This document shows, in pieces, positions 6,274-12,747 of a DNA stretch of 12,747 bases; within the stretch, counting starts at the first letter, position 1; the number at the start of each line of letters is the position of its first letter. Source of the stretch: Collinsella sp. (lineage in GTDB: Bacteria; Actinomycetota; Coriobacteriia; Coriobacteriales; Coriobacteriaceae); NCBI GenBank assembly GCA_019414345.1, contig DXMF01000052.1:1-12747 (forward strand), given 5' to 3'. The notes beneath the pieces were generated by a model. The model ran no database searches. It had not been told where the DNA came from and was given only the letters and a program-made list of their open reading frames with translations. The position numbers were made by a program, and so were the translations under genes.

Positions 6274-6461
6274 GGCGTGAATCCTTTCTTGCGCCGGGGT
6301 TGCTGGCGTCGCGTGAAGCGGCTTGCGGCGGCGACTTGGATGGTTGCGCGGGCGCGCCGCGGTGTTTGGGCGCCCATTGTCTCAAATATTCGTGGAGCTT
6401 ACGTGCGCATTCGGTTTCTAAACGGCGTTCGTCCTGAAAAACGTGCCGCTGGCAGAGAGTC

Positions 6462-6492
6462 TTGTCGCTTTAGTTTGGTGGTGTGCTACACT
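6462..6492 (+). promoter_or_regulatory. Candidate promoter of the YerC-like regulator gene
   Basis: TACACT (6487-6492) is preceded by TGC, an extended -10. TTGTCG (6462-6467) is the nearest -35-like hexamer but with a long 19-base spacer. The implied leader is about 100 bases and includes the inverted repeats at 6495-6553. Confidence 0.35.
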
Positions 6493-6494
6493 GC

Positions 6495-6553
6495 TACGGG
6501 CAAATAGCCCATGCATAGTTTTATTGCATATTACGGGCGAACGATGCCCGATG
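6495..6553 (+). repeat. Three consecutive inverted repeats upstream of the YerC-like gene
   Basis: GGGC-N5-GCCC (6498-6510), ATGCA-N9-TGCAT (6511-6529) and CGGGC-N7-GCCCG (6534-6550) lie end to end. The first and third both begin TACGGGC and end GCCC(G)ATG, so they look like two diverged copies of one unit. They could be operators or leader hairpins. TrpR-type proteins bind palindromes, so autoregulation is possible (inference). Confidence 0.45.
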
Positions 6554-6597
6554 TCAGTATCAACTTCGATGCCTTATGGCGGGTTTGGCGGTGATCG

Positions 6598-6897
6598 ATG
6601 AATATCGAGAACATGTTTGACAAGCCTGATGTCAAGCAGCTGGTCCACGCATTTAGCCTTTTGGATGACGAGAACGATATCCAGGCGTTTTTAACCGATA
6701 TCTGCACGCCGCGCGAGATTTGCGATCTTTCTCAGCGCCTGCAGGTCGCGCGCTATCTGGATGAGGGCGAGCCCTATGTTGAGGTTCAGGCCCGCACCGG
6801 CGCTTCGTCCACCACGGTGAGCCGCGTGTCCAAGGCGCTCAACGGCGAGTACGGTGGCTATCGCAAGATCCTCATCAAACTGGAGGATGGCGAGTAG
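6598..6897 (+). CDS. YerC/YecD family TrpR-related DNA-binding protein
   Basis: A 99-residue protein of the Trp-repressor superfamily. The segment CTPREICDLSQRLQVARYLDEGEPYVEV (36-63) aligns in pattern with TrpR helices. The helix-turn-helix is near residues 59-81 (VQARTGASSTTVSRVSKALN), and GGYRKIL follows as in YerC-type proteins. These are presumed all-helical dimeric transcription regulators; the ligand and targets are not established, and they need not respond to tryptophan. ATG 6598 is the first in-frame start because a TGA stop lies just upstream (6592-6594); the ribosome site is weak (GGCGG, 6587-6591). No trp genes are nearby, and a terminator 27 bases downstream separates it from addBA. 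Confidence 0.9.
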   Translation: MNIENMFDKPDVKQLVHAFSLLDDENDIQAFLTDICTPREICDLSQRLQVARYLDEGEPYVEVQARTGASSTTVSRVSKALNGEYGGYRKILIKLEDGE

Positions 6898-6923
6898 GCC
6901 AGCGGCAAAAATAAATTGCGCAG

Positions 6924-6949
6924 AACCGTCCCTTCGGGGGCGGTTTTTT
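6924..6949 (+). terminator. Intrinsic terminator of the YerC-like gene
   Basis: Stem AACCGTCCC/GGGGCGGTT (9 bp, one G-U pair) is capped by a TTCG tetraloop and followed by a T-run to 6949. The last T residues are also the first bases of the long inverted repeat that follows. Confidence 0.92.
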
Positions 6950-7033
6950 GATCCCTCGGGGACGGGGGAAACGGATCACCGGGTTAGACTGACCCCCTCG
7001 TTGATCCGTTTCCCCCGTCCCCAAGGGATCAAA
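6947..7033. repeat. 87-base element with 32-base near-perfect inverted repeats
   Basis: The left arm (6947-6978) and right arm (7002-7033) are reverse complements over 32 bases with one mismatch (C6957 against A7023). The arms contain GGGGACGGGGGAAACGGATCA and end in TTTGATCCC / GGGATCAAA. The 23-base centre (6979-7001) contains a further GGGT...ACCC pairing. There is no coding content. It could be a MITE or REP-like dispersed element, or a very stable transcribed hairpin isolating addBA. A diverged partial match (GGGGACGGGG then TGGAAA) sits at 5787-5802. Confidence 0.85.
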
Positions 7034-7067
7034 TCTGTTGGCGTGGGGCAAATCTGTCCGCGTGGGC
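7030..7067 (+). repeat. Two adjacent 19-base direct repeats
   Basis: CAAATCTGTTGGCGTGGGG (7030-7048) is followed without a gap by CAAATCTGTCCGCGTGGGC (7049-7067), 16 of 19 identical. The first copy overlaps the last four bases of the inverted-repeat element. It lies 49 bases before the addB start codon, where a promoter or operator would be expected, but I cannot identify -35/-10 hexamers. Confidence 0.7.
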
Positions 7068-7115
7068 GGGTAGGATGGATGCATTGATTATTGCGAACAG
7101 TTTGAGCGGAGGACC

Positions 7116-10100
7116 ATGCCTGTTCGAATCTATACCACCAATGCCGGCACGGATTTGAGTGATGCCGAGTCGGCGCTGCTTGCCGACCTTGTTGGCTGCC
7201 ACGGACGTGCCGTGCTGCTGGCACCTACGTTTGCCGAGCTCGACCTGTGCCGTCATGATGCGGCGGAAGCCGGGATTTCGCTGGGTATTGACTACAAGAC
7301 GCCTACATCGTGGCTTCGCTCGCTTTGGGAGCTTTTGGGCGACGGGCGCGGTTTCGTCGACAACCTGCAGCGCCAGATGCTGTTCTCGGACATGGTCACG
7401 CGTCTCGACGATGTCGACCTGCAGCCGCTTTCGCGCAGCCAGGGCACAGTGCGCATGCTCGCGCGCATGGCCCGCGACGTGTTGCCGGGCGTTGCGGGGA
7501 CGGGTGCCGAACGATGCCGTGGCGACAACTGCCAGCCTGAGCCAAAAAGCGATGCCGAGGCCCGTGTGTTCGAGCTTTTGCGCGCCTATGCGGGCGGTTT
7601 GGACCGTCGAGATATGGTCGAGCCCTGCGAGGCAGCTGGCATTATGACCAGTGTCCTGGCCGATAGCCTGCCGGCGTGCACTCGCGCCGTATGCGTGCGC
7701 GGTATCACGTCGTTTACGCACGGTCTGCTCGAGCTGCTGTCTGCCGTGGCGAACAATGGGGGAGAGGTCGTCGTGCTGTTTGCACGCGAGCAGGCGGCGA
7801 TGCGCGAGGAGCTTGCCGCGGCATTTGATGCCCGCGATGTGTTGTTTGAGATCGCGCCGCTGGGGAAGAACGCCGTCGCGTCTGATGCCGCTTGCGGGAT
7901 CGCCGCTCAGCCTGCCTTTATTGAGGTCGCCGGCCCCCATGCCCGTGCTCATGTCTATACGGACGCAATTGATGATCTGGTAAAAGCGTGCCTGGGTTCC
8001 GAGGTCGCCGGCGCCGCGACGCCCGTCGACCCCGTGCGCGTGCTCGTTGTTTCTGCCCGGGCATCCCAGCTGTTCGGTGAGCTCGCCTCTCGTCTGGCGG
8101 CTCGTCATATCGCTGCCGAGACAACTGAGTTCACGGCGTTTTCCCAATCCATTGCGGGCAGGCAGTTTGCGGCGCTTGCCGGCCTGATCGAGCGCATGAA
8201 GGCCGCCGATGAGGGCATGGCGTCAAAGACCGAGTGGTGGCCCGCGCCGGAGCTTACCGACTGGATCTACAGTCCGCTTTCGGGTGCCGACGCCGCGAGC
8301 GCCCGCGGCTTCGACAAGAACATGCGCTTGTCGCGCAGCAAGACCGCTGTGGGCGTCAAGAGCCTGCTGCAGAGCGTGCAGGGCCAGGTGAGGGGCGCCC
8401 GCAAGGCCGCCAGCGACGAAAACTGGTTTAAGAACGTGCCGTGTGTGGTCTCGGACGTGTTCCAGGCGCTGTGGCGCGACAAACCCGTGACGGCGCTCAA
8501 GGCCATGCTTGCCGTTGCCGAGGCGCTGCCCGATCGCGCTCTAGGCGGTCTTGACGGCCAGGCCCGTCGCCAGGCAGAGATGGCTTTGCTGCGCCATGCC
8601 ATCGACATCCTTATGAACGATGCTCGCGCACTCGACGTGTCGCAGGCCGCGACCGTGCCGGTTCTCGACGGCGTTCGAACCAAGGTGGACAAGCGCAGTA
8701 CCGCTTACGATTACGCGACCTACGAGGTCGATCGCACGCCACGGGCACAAGTGCGCTTCGTGTCGCTTGCCGATGCGTCGGTTTTGCGTCCTGGCGGCTA
8801 CGATGCCGTGCTGTTTGCCGATGTCGACCTGGACAGCTATCCGCTTTCGCACGAAGAGGGCCCGCTTGCCACGTTGACAGCCGAGCTGCGCCGCGACGGC
8901 GTGTCTTTGGAGCCCGCTGCCCTGCTGCGCGTGCGCTTTGGCCGTGCGATGCAGGCGGCGAGCGGTCCGGTCGCGCTCGCCCGTGTGACGCACGATCGCC
9001 AGGCACGCGAGTGCTACCCGGCAGCCGTATGGACCGAGCTGTGGGCACATGCCGAGGCCGCTGGCGCTGCCAAGCCCATGCGCGTGGGCGAGGGCGATAT
9101 CATCGCCGACTTTGATCCCGCGGCAGGTGAAGGCCTCAAGCGCGAGCGCGTGACCTGTGAAGCCCCTCAGCATCTGAGTGCCGAGGCCGTGCCGTATTTG
9201 GTCCTGCGCCGTCGCGATGGCGAGGGTGAGGACGCGCCGCTCGTGCCGCGTCTGACGTCCGCCTCGCAGATCGAGGCCTATTCGACCTGCCCGCTATGCT
9301 GGTTCGTCTCGTACCGCGTGAAGCCCCAGTCGATCGACGCGGGCTTTGGCAACATGGAAAAGGGCAACTTTGTCCACGACGTGCTGGAGCATCTGCATGC
9401 CCGTCTGCCCCAAGAGGGCATGGAGCGCGTGACGCCCGAGAATCTGCCGCGCGCACAGGAGCTGCTGCACGAGGTCTTTGACGAGACGTTGGCCGAGCAC
9501 GCCGGCAAGCGCGGCACGGAGGGCCCGCTGGTGCCGCTCTCTGCGGTGGAGGAACGCCAGGTGGCCGAGATCTTGCCGCAGCTGGAGGGTGTGCTTGCCT
9601 ACGAGTCCGAGGCACTTGCCCCCTTTGCCCCGCGCTACCTGGAGTTCGCCTTCAACGAGCTCAAGGTCGAGTATGCCGGTTGGCCGCTTGGCGGGCGCAT
9701 CGACCGCGTGGACGTGGACGCCGAGAATCGTGCCGTGGTGATCGACTACAAGCATCGCACGGGCGTTGAGGAGTTTAAGCTCGCCGACCCCACGGTGCGC
9801 GACGAGGAATCGGGCACGGCGCCCATCGACGATCCGCGCTGGTTGCCACCACATACCCAAACGCTCATCTACGCCCAGGCCATGCGCCGGGCGCTGGATT
9901 TGGACACCCGCGCGGCGCTCTACTTTTCGACCAAGGGCGGCAAGCCGGCGTTGCGCGGTGCCGCGAGCGCCGAGCTGCTCGAGGAAGAGCGCGGCGACGG
10001 TCGCATCCCGGGCCTTAAGAAAGGTTTCCCCGGCGAGGGTGGCAGCATGGACTTCGACGCCCTGCTCGATCGCGTTGAGGCCGGCATCGCCGAGCGCCTG

Positions 10101-10211
10101 CGCGAGCTCGAGGCAGGCAACGTTGCCGCCGTCGACCCGACGTCGGCTCAGGCCGCGCATGCGCGCTGCTCGTATAACCACGAAGGAACGTTTGTAAGGA
10201 GGAACGTGTAG
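7116..10211 (+). CDS. addB: AddB-type PD-(D/E)XK nuclease subunit
   Basis: A 1031-residue protein, presumed partner of AddA in the RecBCD-like helicase-nuclease that resects double-strand breaks for RecA. The N-terminal two thirds resemble a degenerate helicase fold with only weak motifs (for example YDAVLFADVDLDSYP); no Walker A P-loop is visible near the N terminus, where AddB proteins often have one. The C-terminal nuclease domain (about 715-1031) is intact: H754 and E758 in FVHDVLE, D863 in GGRIDRVD, and D877-Y-K879 in VVIDYKH. Of the AddB iron-sulfur cysteines, the upstream motif is CPLC (C725, C728), but only C1018 remains in the tail where a three-cysteine motif is expected. ATG 7116 has GGAGG at 7108-7112, a tight spacing. 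It ends 3 bases before addA. Confidence 0.82.
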   Translation: MPVRIYTTNAGTDLSDAESALLADLVGCHGRAVLLAPTFAELDLCRHDAAEAGISLGIDYKTPTSWLRSLWELLGDGRGFVDNLQRQMLFSDMVTRLDDVDLQPLSRSQGTVRMLARMARDVLPGVAGTGAERCRGDNCQPEPKSDAEARVFELLRAYAGGLDRRDMVEPCEAAGIMTSVLADSLPACTRAVCVRGITSFTHGLLELLSAVANNGGEVVVLFAREQAAMREELAAAFDARDVLFEIAPLGKNAVASDAACGIAAQPAFIEVAGPHARAHVYTDAIDDLVKACLGSEVAGAATPVDPVRVLVVSARASQLFGELASRLAARHIAAETTEFTAFSQSIAGRQFAALAGLIERMKAADEGMASKTEWWPAPELTDWIYSPLSGADAASARGFDKNMRLSRSKTAVGVKSLLQSVQGQVRGARKAASDENWFKNVPCVVSDVFQALWRDKPVTALKAMLAVAEALPDRALGGLDGQARRQAEMALLRHAIDILMNDARALDVSQAATVPVLDGVRTKVDKRSTAYDYATYEVDRTPRAQVRFVSLADASVLRPGGYDAVLFADVDLDSYPLSHEEGPLATLTAELRRDGVSLEPAALLRVRFGRAMQAASGPVALARVTHDRQARECYPAAVWTELWAHAEAAGAAKPMRVGEGDIIADFDPAAGEGLKRERVTCEAPQHLSAEAVPYLVLRRRDGEGEDAPLVPRLTSASQIEAYSTCPLCWFVSYRVKPQSIDAGFGNMEKGNFVHDVLEHLHARLPQEGMERVTPENLPRAQELLHEVFDETLAEHAGKRGTEGPLVPLSAVEERQVAEILPQLEGVLAYESEALAPFAPRYLEFAFNELKVEYAGWPLGGRIDRVDVDAENRAVVIDYKHRTGVEEFKLADPTVRDEESGTAPIDDPRWLPPHTQTLIYAQAMRRALDLDTRAALYFSTKGGKPALRGAASAELLEEERGDGRIPGLKKGFPGEGGSMDFDALLDRVEAGIAERLRELEAGNVAAVDPTSAQAAHARCSYNHEGTFVRRNV

Positions 10212-10214
10212 ACC

Positions 10215-12747
10215 ATGGATCTTTCGACTTTGATGCCGCAACAGCTGCAGATTGTCAAAACGCTCGACCGTCCGCTGTTTGTCTCGGCGGGCGCCGGTTC
10301 GGGCAAGACCTTTACCCTCACGCGTCGCATCGTCTACGCGCTCTCGCCTGAATCCGGTCCGTTCGTTGAACATCTTGACCAGGTGCTCGCCATTACCTTT
10401 ACCAAAGATGCCGCGGCCGAGATCCGTGACCGCGTGCGCCGTGCGCTTATCGACGAGGGCATGGACGAGGAAGCACTGACCGTCGACGACGCGTGGATCT
10501 CGACCATTCACGGCATGTGCTCGCGTATCCTGCGCGCGCATGCGCTGGAGCTGGGCATCGACCCCGAGTTCACGGTGCTCACCGATACCGACGAGCTTAT
10601 GGACCAGGCTGTTGAGCATGTGTTGGCCCGCGCGACGGCGCCCGATGCCGCCCCCGAGCTCGCGGCATCGCTCAAGGCCCTCTATGCCTGGTATCCCATG
10701 GCGGGCGAGGGCGGTTCCTTTGGCGCTGGCGCGACCATCAAGGGCCTGGTGCGCGACCTGCTGGAGCTGTCGAGCCAGTTGCCGGGCGGTATGGACGACG
10801 CGTGCGTGGCGCGCGGGCAGGCCGATACCTCGGCACTCGCCGATGCCTATCGCGCGGCGCTGGGCGCAAGCAAGGCCGCGACCGAGAAGGCGCAGATGGC
10901 ACTCGACGCCATTGACGCGTTCGAGGCGAGCGGCAAGACCATGGCCGATGCAGCGCGACTCATGATGTCGTGCACCATGCCGCGCGCGAGCAAGGCATTC
11001 CCTAAGGAGCAGGTCGAGCTGCTCAAGGCCGAGGCCGCCGATGCGTTTATCAATATCGTGCTTGCCTGCGGTGGCCCGGCGCTCGATGCGCTGGTGGGCC
11101 TGGCCCGTTCCGTGGAGGCTGAGTATCGCGCGCTGAAGGCTGCCCAGTCCGCCCTCGATAATAACGACCTGCTGCGTATGGCCTACGAGGCCCTGCGCGA
11201 TTACCCTGCCATCCGTGCTGCGTACGAGGGCCGCTTTAAGATGGTCATGATCGATGAGTTTCAGGATACCGACCAGATGCAGGTCGATCTGATACGCTAC
11301 CTGACGGGTGCGGGGGAGCGCGCGCTGTGCACCGTGGGCGATGCGCAGCAGTCCATCTATCGCTTCCGTGGCGCCGAGGTCGAGGTGTTCCGTCGTCAGG
11401 AGCGCAAGGTGGGCTCGTCTGCCGCGCCCGAGGCGACTGCCGTGGCCGATGCCCCTGCCGGCGAACTCGTCAAACTCGTGCGCAACTTCCGCAGCCATGA
11501 CGAGGTGCTGCGTTACGTGGCACGCGTCTTCGACGGCGATGACGGCGGCCTGATGCAGGGCTTTTTGGATCTTGAGGCGAGCGACGGCCGCAAGGACACG
11601 CTGGTGGCGGACGCCTCGCGCCGCCAGGCCCTCTTTGTTGCCGGCGGCAGTATGCAGGAGCGCACACAGGCCAAGGCCCGCGCGATCGCCGAGCGCTTCC
11701 GCGCGCTTGCCGATGCCGGCCAGCCCCAGGGCGGCATGGTACTGCTGCTGGGCCGCATGACCAACGCCGATGTCTACGCCCAGGCCTTCCGCGATCAGGG
11801 GCTCGACTGCGTCATCGCAGGCGGCTCGGTCTTTGCCCAGGCAGCCGAGGTGCAGACGGTGCGTGCCCTGGTCTGCGCGCTCGCCAATCCGGCCGATACG
11901 GCGCAGGGCCTTATGCCGCTGCTCGCCTCGCCGATGTTTGCGCTCGGCGCCCAGGAGTTCCTGGCGCTGGCGACCAAGCTCGATGGCGAGACGGGGGAGA
12001 CCTCGCGCCGGAATATCGACATGGGCATCATGAGCGATTCCGATGTGCCGGGCTTGCAGGGCTTGCCGCTTGTGACGCGTGCCCGCGAGGTGCTGCGCTA
12101 CGCACTGCGTCGCGTGGGGCGTGATTCGTTCGCCGCCATCGCGCGCGACGTGGTCAATGCCTCCGGCTGGTTCGTGCGCCTGGCGCAGCGCGGCCCCGAG
12201 GGCAAGGCCATCGCCGCCAACGTGCTCAAGGCGCTCGACGCCGTGGCCGAGGAGGAGGCCGAGTTCGGCAACTCGCCGCGTTCCATCGCGCTGGCCTTCG
12301 ACCGCTTCTTGGCGGGCAAGGAGGCCCCGGGTGCCCTCAACGAGGAGGGCGACGGCGCGGTGCGCATCATGACCGTGCATGCGTCCAAGGGTCTGGAGTA
12401 TCCGGTCGTAGCGGTTGCCGAGTGTTTTGGCGTGCGCAAGCCGTCCGGTGCGGCTCAGATGGGGCGTGTCGAGGGCGGAGCGCAGGTCGTGGCACTGCCA
12501 GCTCGTTTTGATGGCGTTAAGCTTGCCGATGGGACCTTTGTGAAGGGCGATGACGTCAAAAAGCAGTTTGAGCATGCGTTTAAGGGCAAGGGCACGTCGC
12601 TGTGGCTGCCGCCGGAGCTCATGGAGGACGTCTGTGCGACGGGTTCTCCCGCCGAGGCATTTGCTCGCCTGCGCAACGACGACCTGCAGCTTTCGCTCGA
12701 GGAGCGGGCCCGCTTGCTCTATGTCGCCATGACGCGAGCGCGTGAGC
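10215..12747 (+). CDS. addA: AddA-type UvrD/Rep-family helicase (3' end outside the window)
   Basis: ATP-driven 3'-5' helicase subunit of the AddAB double-strand break repair complex; 844 residues are visible and the frame is open to the window edge. Superfamily 1A motifs in order: Q-motif glutamine in LMPQQLQIV, Walker A GAGSGKT (26-32), motif Ia ITFTKDAAAEIRDRV, ISTIHGMC, Walker B IDEFQDTD (346-353), motif III GDAQQSIYRFRGA (375-387), motif IV NFRSHDE, motif V MTVHASKGLE (719-728), and motif VI YVAMTRARE, where the window stops. The C-terminal nuclease domain expected of AddA would lie beyond the edge, so its presence cannot be judged. ATG 10215 is the first possible start because the addB stop is in the same frame; AAGGAGG (10196-10202) is 12 bases upstream. 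It is translationally close-coupled to addB. Confidence 0.93.
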   Translation, partial: MDLSTLMPQQLQIVKTLDRPLFVSAGAGSGKTFTLTRRIVYALSPESGPFVEHLDQVLAITFTKDAAAEIRDRVRRALIDEGMDEEALTVDDAWISTIHGMCSRILRAHALELGIDPEFTVLTDTDELMDQAVEHVLARATAPDAAPELAASLKALYAWYPMAGEGGSFGAGATIKGLVRDLLELSSQLPGGMDDACVARGQADTSALADAYRAALGASKAATEKAQMALDAIDAFEASGKTMADAARLMMSCTMPRASKAFPKEQVELLKAEAADAFINIVLACGGPALDALVGLARSVEAEYRALKAAQSALDNNDLLRMAYEALRDYPAIRAAYEGRFKMVMIDEFQDTDQMQVDLIRYLTGAGERALCTVGDAQQSIYRFRGAEVEVFRRQERKVGSSAAPEATAVADAPAGELVKLVRNFRSHDEVLRYVARVFDGDDGGLMQGFLDLEASDGRKDTLVADASRRQALFVAGGSMQERTQAKARAIAERFRALADAGQPQGGMVLLLGRMTNADVYAQAFRDQGLDCVIAGGSVFAQAAEVQTVRALVCALANPADTAQGLMPLLASPMFALGAQEFLALATKLDGETGETSRRNIDMGIMSDSDVPGLQGLPLVTRAREVLRYALRRVGRDSFAAIARDVVNASGWFVRLAQRGPEGKAIAANVLKALDAVAEEEAEFGNSPRSIALAFDRFLAGKEAPGALNEEGDGAVRIMTVHASKGLEYPVVAVAECFGVRKPSGAAQMGRVEGGAQVVALPARFDGVKLADGTFVKGDDVKKQFEHAFKGKGTSLWLPPELMEDVCATGSPAEAFARLRNDDLQLSLEERARLLYVAMTRARE

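Larger units (their letters stand above)
6274..6597. other. Intergenic region between the divergent YvlD-like and YerC-like genes
   Basis: 324 bases without a convincing gene. It contains the perfect palindrome TGGGCGCCCA at 6367-6376, a candidate promoter for the plus-strand gene at 6462-6492, and three consecutive inverted repeats at 6495-6553. I found no convincing -35/-10 pair for the minus-strand membrane-protein gene. Its half next to that gene is GC-rich and featureless. Confidence 0.6.

Noticed and set aside
6598..6897. A true tryptophan repressor TrpR
   Set aside because: The sequence pattern fits YerC/YecD-type relatives better and no trp biosynthesis gene is adjacent.
7030..7067. 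A CRISPR array or phage attachment site
   Set aside because: Only two adjacent repeats with no spacer between them, no cas gene, no integrase and no tRNA gene nearby.
7029..8147. A 372-codon minus-strand frame opposite the start of addB
   Set aside because: Antisense shadow in GC-rich DNA; it also runs through the inverted-repeat element and has no recognisable domain.
9294..12575. A 1093-codon open frame on the minus strand across addB and addA
   Set aside because: It is antisense to two genes with full, ordered helicase and nuclease motifs. High GC removes stop codons from this opposing frame, and its translation is rich in Arg, His, Gly and Ala with no recognisable domain or ribosome site.

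Overview
The window is a high-GC, gene-dense bacterial chromosome segment with short intergenic gaps, Shine-Dalgarno-led genes and intrinsic (hairpin plus T-tract) terminators. The proteins and gene neighbourhood look like Actinomycetota of class Coriobacteriia, and I suspect a gut Collinsella or close relative. That assignment rests on protein character and base composition read by eye, not on a search. There are no rRNA or tRNA genes, CRISPR arrays or transposase genes.

Left part (1-2870). A non-coding stretch precedes an M42 metallo-aminopeptidase (304-1347), closed by a clean terminator. An AT-rich gap follows, then an unusual 457-residue protein (1486-2859) joining an N-terminal excisionase/MerR-type helix-turn-helix to a HipA-type kinase fold. 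It ends 8 bases from the convergent mnmA.

Central sulfur block (2868-5770). On the minus strand lie cysK (cysteine synthase) and mnmA (tRNA U34 2-thiolase), separated by a terminator hairpin that also falls at the predicted 5' end of the mnmA transcript. Divergent from cysK is an Rrf2-family regulator with four cysteines of the IscR type. The 253-base divergent region carries promoters in both directions and small palindromes. Together the genes suggest a sulfur theme: making cysteine, using its sulfur for tRNA thiolation, and sensing Fe-S or cysteine status.

Middle (5771-7115). A strong bidirectional terminator separates the regulator from a convergent small membrane protein of the YvlD/phage_holin_4_2 family. 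Next comes a TrpR-related YerC/YecD-type regulator behind three consecutive small inverted repeats. After its terminator sits an 87-base element with 32-base near-perfect inverted arms, followed directly by two 19-base tandem repeats.

Right part (7116-12747). An addBA operon for double-strand break repair: an AddB-type PD-(D/E)XK nuclease, then AddA (UvrD-like helicase), cut by the window edge inside helicase motif VI. The AddB-like protein keeps its nuclease residues but lacks an obvious N-terminal Walker A and most of the C-terminal iron-staple cysteines.

Most worth a second look: the single-chain HTH-HipA-like kinase, the long inverted-repeat element at 6947-7033, and the altered cysteine pattern of the AddB homologue.
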